Below, one piece after another: positions 43,956 to 52,065 of a stretch of 64,000 nucleotides of DNA. The notes under the pieces were generated by a model. That model saw nothing but the letters and a program-made list of their open reading frames with translations, was not told the DNA's origin and did not search any database. Positions within the stretch are counted from its first letter, which is position 1. The number at the start of each line of letters is the position of its first letter. Both the position numbers and the translations under genes were made by a program. Origin of the DNA: Streptomyces sp. NBC_00377 (GTDB lineage: Bacteria; Actinomycetota; Actinomycetes; Streptomycetales; Streptomycetaceae); assembly GCF_036075115.1 (NCBI RefSeq), contig NZ_CP107958.1:6076001-6140000 (forward strand). The letters are read 5' to 3'.

Positions 43956-44651
43956 GTGCTGCCAGAACGGGGACCAGACGGCCGTGCCACCGGCCTTGCC
44001 CGCATCCTGGGCACCCGCACCGCGTGGACGCCCGCGGGCGACGGCGAGTTCTTCTGTCCGGGCTGCGGAGGCGACCGCAACTACCAGCGGCTGACCGGCA
44101 GGCGCCGCTTCACCCTCCTCGGCATGCCGGTCGTGCCGCGCGGTGAGACCGGCCCGGTCGTCGAGTGCGCGGCATGCCGCCGCCACTTCGGCACCGACGT
44201 CCTCGACCACCCCACCACCATCCGCTTCTCGGCGATGCTCCGCGACGCCGTGCACACCGTCGCCCTGGCGGTCCTGTCCGCGGGCGGCGTCTGCGCCCGT
44301 ACGTCCCTGGAGACGGCGGTGGGCGCGGTCCGTGCGGCAGGCTTCGCCGACTGCACGGAGGAACAGCTCGCCGCCCTCGTCGCCGCCGTGGCCTCCGACA
44401 CCGGCAACAGCTACGGCGAACCGTACGGCCCGGGCCTGGCCATAGAGCTCCACGAGGCCCTCGACCCGCTCGCCCCGCACCTCGCCGCGGTCGGCCGCGA
44501 ATCGATCCTGCTCCAGGGCGCCCGGATCGCCCTGGCGGACGGCCCGTACACCCCGGCCGAGCGGGAGGTCCTCGCGACGGTGGGTGCGGCCCTGACGATC
44601 CACGCGGACGAGGTGACCCGCCTGCTGGTGGCGGCCCGCACGCCGTCCTGA
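43956..44651 (+). CDS. TerB-like tellurite-resistance/DjlA-family protein with zinc ribbon
   Basis: 231 residues. An N-terminal zinc ribbon is formed by FFCPGCGGDRNY and VECAACRRHFG. The C-terminal part (about 110-230) is helical, starting RFSAMLRDAVHTVALAVLSAGG and including ILLQGARIALADGPYTPAEREVLATVGAAL, the acidic TerB motif. GTG 43956 follows GGAGG by six bases; an ATG at 43893 is also in frame. TerB domains act in membrane-stress systems, but no other ter gene is nearby. Confidence 0.8.
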   Translation: MLPERGPDGRATGLARILGTRTAWTPAGDGEFFCPGCGGDRNYQRLTGRRRFTLLGMPVVPRGETGPVVECAACRRHFGTDVLDHPTTIRFSAMLRDAVHTVALAVLSAGGVCARTSLETAVGAVRAAGFADCTEEQLAALVAAVASDTGNSYGEPYGPGLAIELHEALDPLAPHLAAVGRESILLQGARIALADGPYTPAEREVLATVGAALTIHADEVTRLLVAARTPS

Positions 44652-44680
44652 GCCTTCCCGGGCAGTGGCCGCATCCGGGA

Positions 44681-45646
44681 CTAGGACAGGGTGCGCCGGT
44701 ACGTCGTGTCCTCGTCGGAGTCGTACACCAGCTTGCCCAAGGCGTCGTAGCCCTTGACGTGCGGGGCCAGGGTGACCTGCTGGTTCAGCATGCCGGCGGC
44801 GGCGAACCAGCCGTGGTCCAGGGTGGCGGTCACCGGGGCGTCGTCGCCGTAGGAGACGGTCACCCTGGCCACCGACGTCTCGACGGCGCCGATGACCCCC
44901 CACCGGAAGGGCAGCTTCCAGTTGCCCTTGCCGACGGACGACTGCCGGTACAGCTGCTCGCCGTTGCTGTCGACCACCACCGGCTTCCTGCCCGGCGCGT
45001 CGTCGTCGATCGAGCCGGTGCTGATGCCCGAGGCCACACCGCCCTTGACGGAGCAGACCACCCAGCGGCCCGCCGTCCGGTCCTTCACCGCGGCGACGTA
45101 GACCCCGTCGCCCGAATCGTTGGTGTCACCGGTGCTCCTGATCGCCAGGATGATCCGGTAGTCCTCGGGCTTGCCCAGATCGGCGAGGCTCCCGGGCGGC
45201 CCGCCCTCGGCGTTCAGGCATTCCTTCAGGCCGTCGGAGGCCTGCGCGAAGGTGATCCCGTCGAGCAACTGCCCGTCCGTGGCGGGCCGCGCGGGCCCGG
45301 ACGCCGTCCCGCCCGGTGTGACCGCCGGCGCCGACGGGCTCCCGGACGCCGTCCCGCCGGTGCCGTGCGGAGCGCCGACCGACGGCTTCGGCGCCGCCGT
45401 GTCGGCGCTCCGCCCCCCGTTCCCCCCGGCCACGGCGTACGCGCCCACCGGCACCGCCGCCAGTGTCAGCAGCGCCGCACCGGTCACCGCCACGCGCCGC
45501 CGCCGCTCGGCCAGTCCCCGCCGCCGGATCGCCGGATACGGCGCCGCCGAGGGCCGAATGGTGTACGCGTCCTCAGCGAGCAGTTCACGCATCCGCTCCT
45601 CGAACCCGAAGTCCTCCCGGTCCATCTGCTCTCCCGAGCCGTTCAC
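44681..45646 (-). CDS. Membrane protein coupled to the SigE-type sigma factor
   Basis: 321 residues. The first 55 residues are cytoplasmic (MDREDFGFEERMRELLAEDAYTIRPSAAPYPAIRRRGLAERRRR), then one transmembrane helix (VAVTGAALLTLAAVPVGAYAVAG), a Gly/Pro/Thr-rich spacer and a beta-rich extracellular domain from about 120 with two Cys (LKECLNAEGG, WVVCSVKGG). It overlaps the sigma gene by four bases (GTGA). This resembles anti-sigma topology, but no zinc-anti-sigma HxxxCxxC is present, so its role as sensor or anti-sigma is inference. Confidence 0.75.
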   Translation of the reverse strand: MNGSGEQMDREDFGFEERMRELLAEDAYTIRPSAAPYPAIRRRGLAERRRRVAVTGAALLTLAAVPVGAYAVAGGNGGRSADTAAPKPSVGAPHGTGGTASGSPSAPAVTPGGTASGPARPATDGQLLDGITFAQASDGLKECLNAEGGPPGSLADLGKPEDYRIILAIRSTGDTNDSGDGVYVAAVKDRTAGRWVVCSVKGGVASGISTGSIDDDAPGRKPVVVDSNGEQLYRQSSVGKGNWKLPFRWGVIGAVETSVARVTVSYGDDAPVTATLDHGWFAAAGMLNQQVTLAPHVKGYDALGKLVYDSDEDTTYRRTLS

Positions 45647-46287
45647 CTACTGCCTCCCCCGACTCGACCCTGCACGTGACTGTGCCCTTGAACCGGGCCC
45701 CGGCCGTGGGCCCGATCCGGCCCCTGGCTGTGGCTCAAGTTCTGGCTGCGGCCCTCACCGTGATCCCCGTCCTGGCCGCCGGACCTCGTGCGGCCGGCGG
45801 CCAGCCCCGGCTGCATACGCAACTTCGCCAGTCCCTTCGACGCCTGGCTCTTCACCGTGCCCTGCGAGCAGCCGAGCACCTCGGCCACCTCCGCCTCGGA
45901 CAGGTCCTCCCAGTACCGGAGAACCACCACTGCCCGCTGCTTCGGCGGGAGTTGAGCCAGCCCGGCCAGCAGGGAGCCCCGCTCCTCCACCTGCCCGGCG
46001 CCCTCGTCGCGCCCCGCCCGATCCGGCGGCGCCGCGGTCAGCGCCTCACTGACCCGCCGCTTGCGGAACCGGTCGCTGTTGCAACTGACCAGCATCCGCC
46101 GCACGTATGCCTCGGGATTGTCGCTGCGCGATATCCGTCGCCACGACCGGTACGCCTTGGCCAGCGCGGTCTGCGTCAGGTCCTCCGCGTGGTGGACGTC
46201 CCCCGTGAGCAGATACGCGGTTCGCACGAGCCGGGACCACCGCGCTCTGACGAACTCCTGGAACCGGTCCTCTTGTTCGGCCTGCAT
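45643..46287 (-). CDS. SigE-family ECF RNA polymerase sigma factor
   Basis: 214 residues. Region 2 reads FVRARWSRLVRTAYLLTGDVHHAEDLTQTALAKAYRSWRRI and region 4 LAQLPPKQRAVVVLRYWEDLSEAEVAEVLGCSQGTVKSQASKGLAKLR. This is the SigE-type (ECF) group common in Streptomyces, which pairs with membrane proteins. After region 4 comes an unusual 55-residue tail of Gly, Arg, His, Gln and Ser. ATG 46287 is preferred to TTG 46290. It is the first gene of a two-gene operon. Confidence 0.92.
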   Translation of the reverse strand: MQAEQEDRFQEFVRARWSRLVRTAYLLTGDVHHAEDLTQTALAKAYRSWRRISRSDNPEAYVRRMLVSCNSDRFRKRRVSEALTAAPPDRAGRDEGAGQVEERGSLLAGLAQLPPKQRAVVVLRYWEDLSEAEVAEVLGCSQGTVKSQASKGLAKLRMQPGLAAGRTRSGGQDGDHGEGRSQNLSHSQGPDRAHGRGPVQGHSHVQGRVGGGSR

Positions 46288-46367
46288 CAAGCACCCTCCT
46301 CGCCCTCCAGACCACCGGTCGGGCGGAATCGGTTGCCCGGGCCGCGCGATCCCGTTCGAATGGAGTG

Positions 46368-46829
46368 ATGGAGAACGACGCGTGGGCCTGGCGGGCCGGC
46401 GACCCCGGAGTGCTCGAACTGCCGTCAGGGCGGCTGATCCGCGGCCGCGGGCTGCGCCGCCCGCTGGACCCGGCGGCGCCGGTCCCCGCCTATGGCGTGT
46501 ACCTCCTCGGCGCGCGGCCCCCCGAGACCCCCTGGGAGTCCCGCTGGCTCCGCTGGCCCGACTTCCGGCTCCCCGCGGATCGCGCGCAGGCCCGCGAGGC
46601 CCTCGCCGAGGCGTGGCGCCGCGCGGCCGGCGAGCGTGTCGAGATCGCCTGCGCCGGCGGCCGCGGCCGCACCGGTACGGCCCTGGCCTGTGTGGCGGTC
46701 CTGGACGGCGTACCGGCGGACGGGGCGGTGGAGTTCGTCCGCCGGCACTACGACCGGCACGCGGTGGAGACGCCTTGGCAGCGCAGGTATGTGCGGCGGT
46801 TCGGGCGGCTCACAGGGCGAGCGTCATGA
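46368..46829 (+). CDS. Small protein-tyrosine phosphatase-like protein
   Basis: 153 residues. The P-loop CX5R(S/T) is present as CAGGRGRT with Cys95 and Arg101, and WPDFRLPADRAQAREALAEAW places the general-acid Asp in a WPD-like loop at residues 63-65. This is a compact cysteine-based phosphatase of the dual-specificity type. The tail overlaps the convergent GNAT gene by 20 nt. Substrate is unknown. Confidence 0.82.
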   Translation: MENDAWAWRAGDPGVLELPSGRLIRGRGLRRPLDPAAPVPAYGVYLLGARPPETPWESRWLRWPDFRLPADRAQAREALAEAWRRAAGERVEIACAGGRGRTGTALACVAVLDGVPADGAVEFVRRHYDRHAVETPWQRRYVRRFGRLTGRAS

Positions 46830-47280
46830 GGAGACGGTCCTCACCGGGGCCGAAGTAGTCGGGGCGGGGCCCGCCGGGATCCGGGACGAAGCCCAGGGAG
46901 CGGTACAGCGCGATGGCCGAGTCGTTGCGCGGTTCCACCGAGAGCCGGACGGAATGAGCGCCTTTCGCCCGTAGCTGACCGAGCAGTTTCGTCATCAGTT
47001 GCCGGCCGAAACCCTTTCCGCGCAGTCCGGGGCTGATGGCCAGACTGAGGACCCAGCTCTGGGCGTCGTTCGGCATGGTCCCGAGCACGTATCCGTGGAG
47101 GTCGCTGCCGTCGTCCACGACGTACACGAGGTCGGCGCAGGCGGTGAGGAGTTGGCGCAGGACGAAGAAGGGGTAGGGGCCGTGGGGGAAGGCGTCGGCA
47201 TCGAGGCGCACGATACGGGGTAGATCCGCCTCGGTGACCGCTCTGATCCGTAAGGGTATTTCTCCGGACATCTGGCTCAT
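46810..47280 (-). CDS. GNAT-family N-acetyltransferase with a TTA codon
   Basis: 156 residues. The acetyl-CoA site reads VLSLAISPGLRGKGFGRQLMTKLL (Q/R-x-x-G-x-G/A), followed by VRLSVEPRNDSAIALYRSLGFVP, as in RimI-like enzymes. The start region is AT-richer than its neighbours and uses rare codons: IPLRIRA is ATA CCC TTA CGG ATC AGA GCG, with TTA at 47251-47253. Translation should thus depend on the bldA tRNA. ATG 47280 or ATG 47271 are possible starts; neither has a good ribosome site. It is divergent from the methyltransferase operon. Confidence 0.85.
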   Translation of the reverse strand: MSQMSGEIPLRIRAVTEADLPRIVRLDADAFPHGPYPFFVLRQLLTACADLVYVVDDGSDLHGYVLGTMPNDAQSWVLSLAISPGLRGKGFGRQLMTKLLGQLRAKGAHSVRLSVEPRNDSAIALYRSLGFVPDPGGPRPDYFGPGEDRLLMTLAL

Positions 47281-47449
47281 TATCGAACCGGTGCCCGACG
47301 GAGAACGATCTCCGGGAAGAGGAGTCATGCGGTCCCCTTGTGAAATGTCGACAAATCGAATTGGAGTCAGTGCGATTTGCGTATCTGATCTCCATCATTG
47401 CCCCGTGCATCCACTCCTTCAAGACCCATGCGTACTGCTACGCTGAATC

Positions 47450-48235
47450 ATGACCTCGGGACCGTCCGCCGCTGACCAAAAGATGAATGATGACGTGCTC
47501 TGGGACGACTTCGATCCCGGTGCGTACATCAGCCACAATTACCTTGAGATGCAGGCCGTGGACGAGGAGATTCTCTCCCATGTGCGCGATCACTTCAGTG
47601 ATCACTTCCGAGGTCGTGGGCGGGCGGCTTCCGGTATCGACGTCGGTGCCGGACCCAATCTCTATCCGGCCCTTGCCATGCTTCCCTGGTGCGACCGGAT
47701 CACACTTCTGGAGCGGTCGGCCCGGAATCTGGAGTACCTCCGGGGGCAGTGCCCCGACTACGCCCCCCACTGGGATCAGTTCTGGAACGTCCTGTGCAAG
47801 GACGAGGCATATGCCACCCTCGATATGACGCCTCGGGTCAGGTTCAAGGAAGCCGTCCAGCAGCCCGAGTCGGGCAGTCTCTTCGACCTCTGCGCCGGTA
47901 CGCGCCGCTGGGACCTCGGCACGATGTTCTTCGTCGCCGAGTCCATCACCACCTCGCTCGCCGAATTCCGGCGGGGGGTCGGGTGTTTCATGAACGCCCT
48001 TGATTCCGGGGCGCCGTTCGCCGCCGCCTTCATGGAGCATTCCGAGGGATATCACGTCGGCGCGAAAGCCTTCCCCGCCCGTGATATCGACGAATCCGAG
48101 GTCCGTACGGTCCTCGGCGACTACGCGGACAAAGTGGAGATTCATCGCATGGCCAATCCGAAGCAGCTCGTGCGGGATGGCTACACGGGAATGATCCTGG
48201 CCTGCGGACAACGAAAAGACCGACACGAAGAGTGA
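47450..48235 (+). CDS. SCO2525-family SAM-dependent methyltransferase
   Basis: 261 residues. The Rossmann motif I is ASGIDVGAGPNLYPALAM (62-72), followed by CDRITLLERSARNLEYLR with the ribose-binding acidic residue. The N-terminal FDPGAYISHNYLEMQAVDEEIL and the RWDLGTMFFVAESIT block recall the NNMT/PNMT/TEMT small-molecule methyltransferase family. From memory it belongs to the actinobacterial family named after SCO2525, always near SCO2521-2524 homologues. It is the first gene of the operon here. Substrate unknown. Confidence 0.85.
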   Translation: MTSGPSAADQKMNDDVLWDDFDPGAYISHNYLEMQAVDEEILSHVRDHFSDHFRGRGRAASGIDVGAGPNLYPALAMLPWCDRITLLERSARNLEYLRGQCPDYAPHWDQFWNVLCKDEAYATLDMTPRVRFKEAVQQPESGSLFDLCAGTRRWDLGTMFFVAESITTSLAEFRRGVGCFMNALDSGAPFAAAFMEHSEGYHVGAKAFPARDIDESEVRTVLGDYADKVEIHRMANPKQLVRDGYTGMILACGQRKDRHEE

Positions 48236-48286
48236 GTTGTCGGAGTTCTTCACCGATGGTGACAGGCCTGTGCGAGGGGAATGGGC

Positions 48287-50146
48287 ATGCAGATCAAGCC
48301 GAGGCAGAACCTGCTCGAAGTGTGGCAGGCCATCGCGCGCCATTCGTTCGACAATGGGGAATGGGAATGGGGCGAATGGGGCGGCCGCAGCAGCGTCGCC
48401 GACGCGGAGCGTCTGCTCTGCCTCATGTACCCCGCCACGGAAATCGAGCCCTTCCGCCTGGACGACCCCGACACCACGGAGCTGGACGTGGAGAGGGCGC
48501 TCAGGAACGCGGGTGACTCCAGCGAGATTCCCACGAACCTGGTGGAGATCCTCGGCGACTTCATGGAGAACCACCGCGGCGAGGAGAGCCCCACCTTCGC
48601 CGGCGGCTATTACTTCGCCCCGGAGAACCCGCAGGAGGAACTCTCCAAGGAGCAGGAGGAAGTAGGCGTCGTCGACTCCTACTCCATGTCGATCACGCTC
48701 TGCCTGGCCACCCTCGGCTTCCTCAAGGTGTACCGCGGCAAGACCCAGCGGGCGAGCACCCTGGCCCGCATCGACAAGCTCAGAGACGCCACCAGCGCCC
48801 GCCTGACCGCGGCCATGGTCAGCCTGTTGCGCTCCTTCACCGTCAACGTCGTCGACATCGCCTCCGACCAGGGGCAGGCACTCGCCCGGCTGCTCGGCCG
48901 GGGCCGACTGTCCGACCGGCAGGTCCTGCAACGCTTCCAGGACCGGTTCAAGTCGCTGCGAGCCCTCATCAGCGAAAGCGTCACCCTCGGCCTGGACACC
49001 GACGTCGCCGACCAGCTGCGCAACGAGAACCGGCTGTTCGAATGCGGCTGGGCCTGGAGCCTCGTGAAGGGCGCACCCGAGGTCGAGGTGGAGGCGCAGA
49101 CCGCCCAGGACATCGGCAAGCAGCCCCAGGGCGTCGCCCACGCCGTGCCGTACCTGTACTTCACCGTCGTCGCCCTCGACGGCATCCCCGACCTGTCCTC
49201 CGAGCGCACCCTCGTCCTCGGCCTGCTCACCGCCGAGCAGCAGAAGCTGGCCGACGCGCTGCGACTGCGCTGGGAGATCACCCAGCAGTACTGGTCGGGC
49301 ATCGCCCGCTTCGACGGCGCCACCTGGCCGCTGGAGGAGATTCCCTGGCGCACCACGCTCCAGCAGCTGGAGTCCGAGTACTTCTCCCTGTCCGTGGCCT
49401 CGATCCTCGTCCACGACCTGGTGCGCCGCCGCGCGACGGACGACGACCTCACCCGCACCGTCGCCGTCATGGAACGCCTCGCCGAACGCGGTCGCATCAC
49501 CAGCCGCACCGCCCGCGAGGACCCGGCGATCGGTCTGCACAACCCCGGCGTCACCCTCCCGCTGCTGGGCAGTGAGGAGATCGGCCCGGCCATGAAGTGG
49601 ACGATGGGCGACTTCTCCGCGCAGCTGCTCAAGCGGACCGTCCAACTGTGCGCGCTGTCACGGAACATCGGCTCCCAGGACCGCTTGCTCACCCTCGCCG
49701 AGAACATCCTCGACCATCTCTGGGCACGTCGTGTCAGTGACGGCGAGGGCGTCGGCCTGTGGGACAACGTGCACGCCGTGTACCCCGAATCACCGGTCCG
49801 GGAAGGGCCGTTGTCCTGGAGCATCACCGAGCGCGTCACCGAGTGCATGGTGGCCGCACACGCCCTCTACACCCAGGATCCGATCCGCAGCCCCGAGATG
49901 ACCGCCCTCGCCCAGGCCGCGCTCAGCGAGGCCGCCCACCTGTTCGGCAAGGAGCAGCTGGAACAGCCTGCCCCCGCGCCCAAGAGCCCCCAGGGAGAAG
50001 AGATCAAGGGCATCGAGGCCGACCTGCGTCGCGCCCGTCAGCTCGTCGACAAACAGCCCGGCACCGCCCACGCGCTCGCCCTCGGCGTCCTGGCCCGGCT
50101 CTACGCCCTGGCCCGCGCCCGGGGCACAGGCGCCCGGGGGGTGTGA
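48287..50146 (+). CDS. SCO2524-family protein of unknown function
   Basis: 619 residues, mostly alpha-helical and without signal peptide or membrane helices. It opens QIKPRQNLLEVWQAIARHSFDNGEWEWGEWGGRSSVADAERLLCLMYPATE, with an unusual WEWGEWGG Trp cluster. The middle has a hydrophobic IPDLSSERTLVLGLLTAEQQKLADALRLRW and the end is a helical, tetratricopeptide-like stretch. WGGRSSVADAERLLCLMYPATE is the most family-like segment. ATG 48287 is preferred over ATG 48281 because of GAGGGGA. The stop overlaps the next start by four bases. Function is unknown. Confidence 0.8.
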   Translation: MQIKPRQNLLEVWQAIARHSFDNGEWEWGEWGGRSSVADAERLLCLMYPATEIEPFRLDDPDTTELDVERALRNAGDSSEIPTNLVEILGDFMENHRGEESPTFAGGYYFAPENPQEELSKEQEEVGVVDSYSMSITLCLATLGFLKVYRGKTQRASTLARIDKLRDATSARLTAAMVSLLRSFTVNVVDIASDQGQALARLLGRGRLSDRQVLQRFQDRFKSLRALISESVTLGLDTDVADQLRNENRLFECGWAWSLVKGAPEVEVEAQTAQDIGKQPQGVAHAVPYLYFTVVALDGIPDLSSERTLVLGLLTAEQQKLADALRLRWEITQQYWSGIARFDGATWPLEEIPWRTTLQQLESEYFSLSVASILVHDLVRRRATDDDLTRTVAVMERLAERGRITSRTAREDPAIGLHNPGVTLPLLGSEEIGPAMKWTMGDFSAQLLKRTVQLCALSRNIGSQDRLLTLAENILDHLWARRVSDGEGVGLWDNVHAVYPESPVREGPLSWSITERVTECMVAAHALYTQDPIRSPEMTALAQAALSEAAHLFGKEQLEQPAPAPKSPQGEEIKGIEADLRRARQLVDKQPGTAHALALGVLARLYALARARGTGARGV

Positions 50147-51069
50147 AGGTGCTGGTCTTCGCCGCTTCCGACAAGGGAGGCACCGGCCGCTCCGTCACCA
50201 GCGCCAACCTCGCGTATCACCGCGCGCTGGACGGGGACGACGTCTGCTACCTGGACTTCGACTTCGGCTCGCCCACCGCCGCCGCCGTGTTCGACCTGCC
50301 CGACGTCCTCTCCGAGGCCGAGGGCCGCGGCCTGCACTCCTATCTCAAGGGCAAGACGAGCGAACCGCTGCGGGTCGACGTCTGGGCGCGCACCGAACAC
50401 CCCGTCCTGCGCGGCAGGCCCGGTGGATCAGGACGGCTGGTGCTGCTGCCCGGCGACCGCACGGGCGGCGAGTTCGTCACCGACGAGGAGAACCTGCACC
50501 GCTGCGTGGACCTCGTCCTCCGGCTGAAGCGCGAATTCGACGTCATCATCGTCGACCTGAGCGCCGGACGCAGTTATGCGATGGACCTGGCACTCGCCGC
50601 CACCTCACCCCGGGGCGGGCTCGGACGCCTCAAGAACCGCTGGCTCGTCTATCACCGGTGGACACGCCAGCACGTCATGGCGGCGGCCGAACTCGTATTC
50701 GGAAAACAGGGCATTGTGCAAGCCGGTACCGCCATGGGGCACGAACCGGACGCACTGGGTGGCACCATCAGGTTCGTCCGTGCCGCGGTGCCCGATCTGG
50801 AGTCACCGTTGTGGTCGCAGGTGTCGCCCGCGCAGTACGCCTGGATGCGGCAGTGCGACAAGGAACTCGAGGAACTCGCGGCCGGCCGCGGCATCGGCAG
50901 AACCAGGGTGCTGGCGTCCATTCCGCTCGAACCCGTCCTCCAGTGGCAGGAACGGCTCATCACCGACGAGGACGTGCACGACCGCCGGATCGCCAACAAC
51001 GAGACCTGGCAGGCCATAGGAGATCTCGCGCAGCGGCTGACCGACGACAAGTTCTGGGGGCAGTTGTGA
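50143..51069 (+). CDS. SCO2523-family variant P-loop (MinD/ParA-like) protein
   Basis: 308 residues. It begins MKVLVFAASDKGGTGRSVTSANLAYHRALDGDDVCYLDFDFGSPTAAAVF, clearly the deviant Walker A fold of MinD/ParA ATPases, with FDVIIVDLSAGRSYAMDLAL as Walker B. The signature Lys11 is kept (KGGTG) but the P-loop Lys is Arg16 (KGGTGRS), hence variant. The C-terminal ends with RRIANNETWQAIGDLAQRLTDDKFW. GTG 50143 forms a GTGA overlap with the upstream gene. Whether it binds or hydrolyses ATP is unknown; family naming is from memory. Confidence 0.85.
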   Translation: MKVLVFAASDKGGTGRSVTSANLAYHRALDGDDVCYLDFDFGSPTAAAVFDLPDVLSEAEGRGLHSYLKGKTSEPLRVDVWARTEHPVLRGRPGGSGRLVLLPGDRTGGEFVTDEENLHRCVDLVLRLKREFDVIIVDLSAGRSYAMDLALAATSPRGGLGRLKNRWLVYHRWTRQHVMAAAELVFGKQGIVQAGTAMGHEPDALGGTIRFVRAAVPDLESPLWSQVSPAQYAWMRQCDKELEELAAGRGIGRTRVLASIPLEPVLQWQERLITDEDVHDRRIANNETWQAIGDLAQRLTDDKFWGQL

Positions 51070-52064
51070 AGGGGCCGGGCACCGTTTTCCGGGAGAGCAG
51101 CGCCGAGCCGCGGACCGAATCCGTGCCCTTCTCCCATCTCTCCCTGGAATTAGGCCACTTGTACATGGAGGACTTTTCCGAGGGGCCCGTCCGGCTGCGT
51201 CGGCACTTCGCCGGCGTACGGCCATGGGTGGACGCGGCCCGGGCCGCGTCCGGCCCGCTCCCGACGGGCCGCCGGCCCCGGATCAGCACCTGCTTCCTCA
51301 TCGACGACTACTTCTCCCGGCTGTCCACCCCCGCCGAGCTGATCCCGCCGCTGCTCGAGGCGGCGGCCGAGGCCGGGCTCACCATCGACTACCTGGCCCG
51401 CGAGTCGGGCTGCGCCGGCCCGGCCCTCGCCCCCGGTGCCCCCGCCCACCGAGACCGGACCGAACTCGCCGAGTCCGTCCTGAACCGGCTGGTGGAGTCA
51501 CCGCCGCCCGGCAGCAACGGCTTCCGCCCGCCTGTCGGCCGCACCGGCTGGCTCACCAACGGCCGTCGCACCCCCTCCCAGCGGACCTCGGCCGCCCTCG
51601 ACTCCACCGGCGTGTGGCAGCCGCCGAGCGAGACCGAGGCCCGCGGCCACTCCGTGTTCCTGGACGTCGAACTGTGGAACGGGCCCGAGGACGCCCGCAC
51701 CTGGTCCTGCGCCTTCCTGGCCTCCGTCTGGCAGCTGGTGCGGCTCGGGCTGCTGCGGGACAACGGCGCGGCCGTCCTCACCCCCACCCGGTGGCAGGGC
51801 GAGGCTTTCCCGGCCGAGTGGGACGCGCTGCCGCCCGTCCTCCAGCTCAACCCCGCCGCGACGCCCTTCACCGCCTACGCCACCTGTAGCGTCCTGCCGG
51901 CCCGGTTCCTGCCCGTCGAGCACGCCGTACGCGTCATCCTCGACCAGGTCCACGTCGAGGCCGAGGCGCTCGCGCAGGTCGCCGAGCGCTCCGCCGGCGA
52001 GGGCCTCACGGTCCCCGCGGGCATCGTGGACCGCACGTCCTACGTGTTCCCGCCGGGGTTGTGA
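51066..52064 (+). CDS. SCO2522-family protein; contains a TTA codon
   Basis: 332 residues, soluble. Conserved-looking parts are VPFSHLSLELGHLYMEDFSEGPVRLRRHFAGVRPWVDAARAA, RISTCFLIDDYFSRLSTPAELIPPLLEAAAEAGLTIDYLARESGCA and TWSCAFLASVWQLVRLGLLRDNGA. LIDDYF resembles an acidic catalytic motif, but no family function is known. Codon 29 is TTA (51150-51152), upstream of the core, so full-length translation needs bldA tRNA. An internal ATG at 51162 would bypass it. GTG 51066 overlaps the upstream stop as GTGA. Confidence 0.82.
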   Translation: MKGPGTVFRESSAEPRTESVPFSHLSLELGHLYMEDFSEGPVRLRRHFAGVRPWVDAARAASGPLPTGRRPRISTCFLIDDYFSRLSTPAELIPPLLEAAAEAGLTIDYLARESGCAGPALAPGAPAHRDRTELAESVLNRLVESPPPGSNGFRPPVGRTGWLTNGRRTPSQRTSAALDSTGVWQPPSETEARGHSVFLDVELWNGPEDARTWSCAFLASVWQLVRLGLLRDNGAAVLTPTRWQGEAFPAEWDALPPVLQLNPAATPFTAYATCSVLPARFLPVEHAVRVILDQVHVEAEALAQVAERSAGEGLTVPAGIVDRTSYVFPPGL

Positions 52065-52065
52065 C

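Noticed and set aside
47438..49645. Minus-strand frame of 735 codons opposite the SCO2525/SCO2524-like genes
   Set aside because: Composition is Gly/Arg/Val-rich without motifs, and it is antisense to two conserved families.
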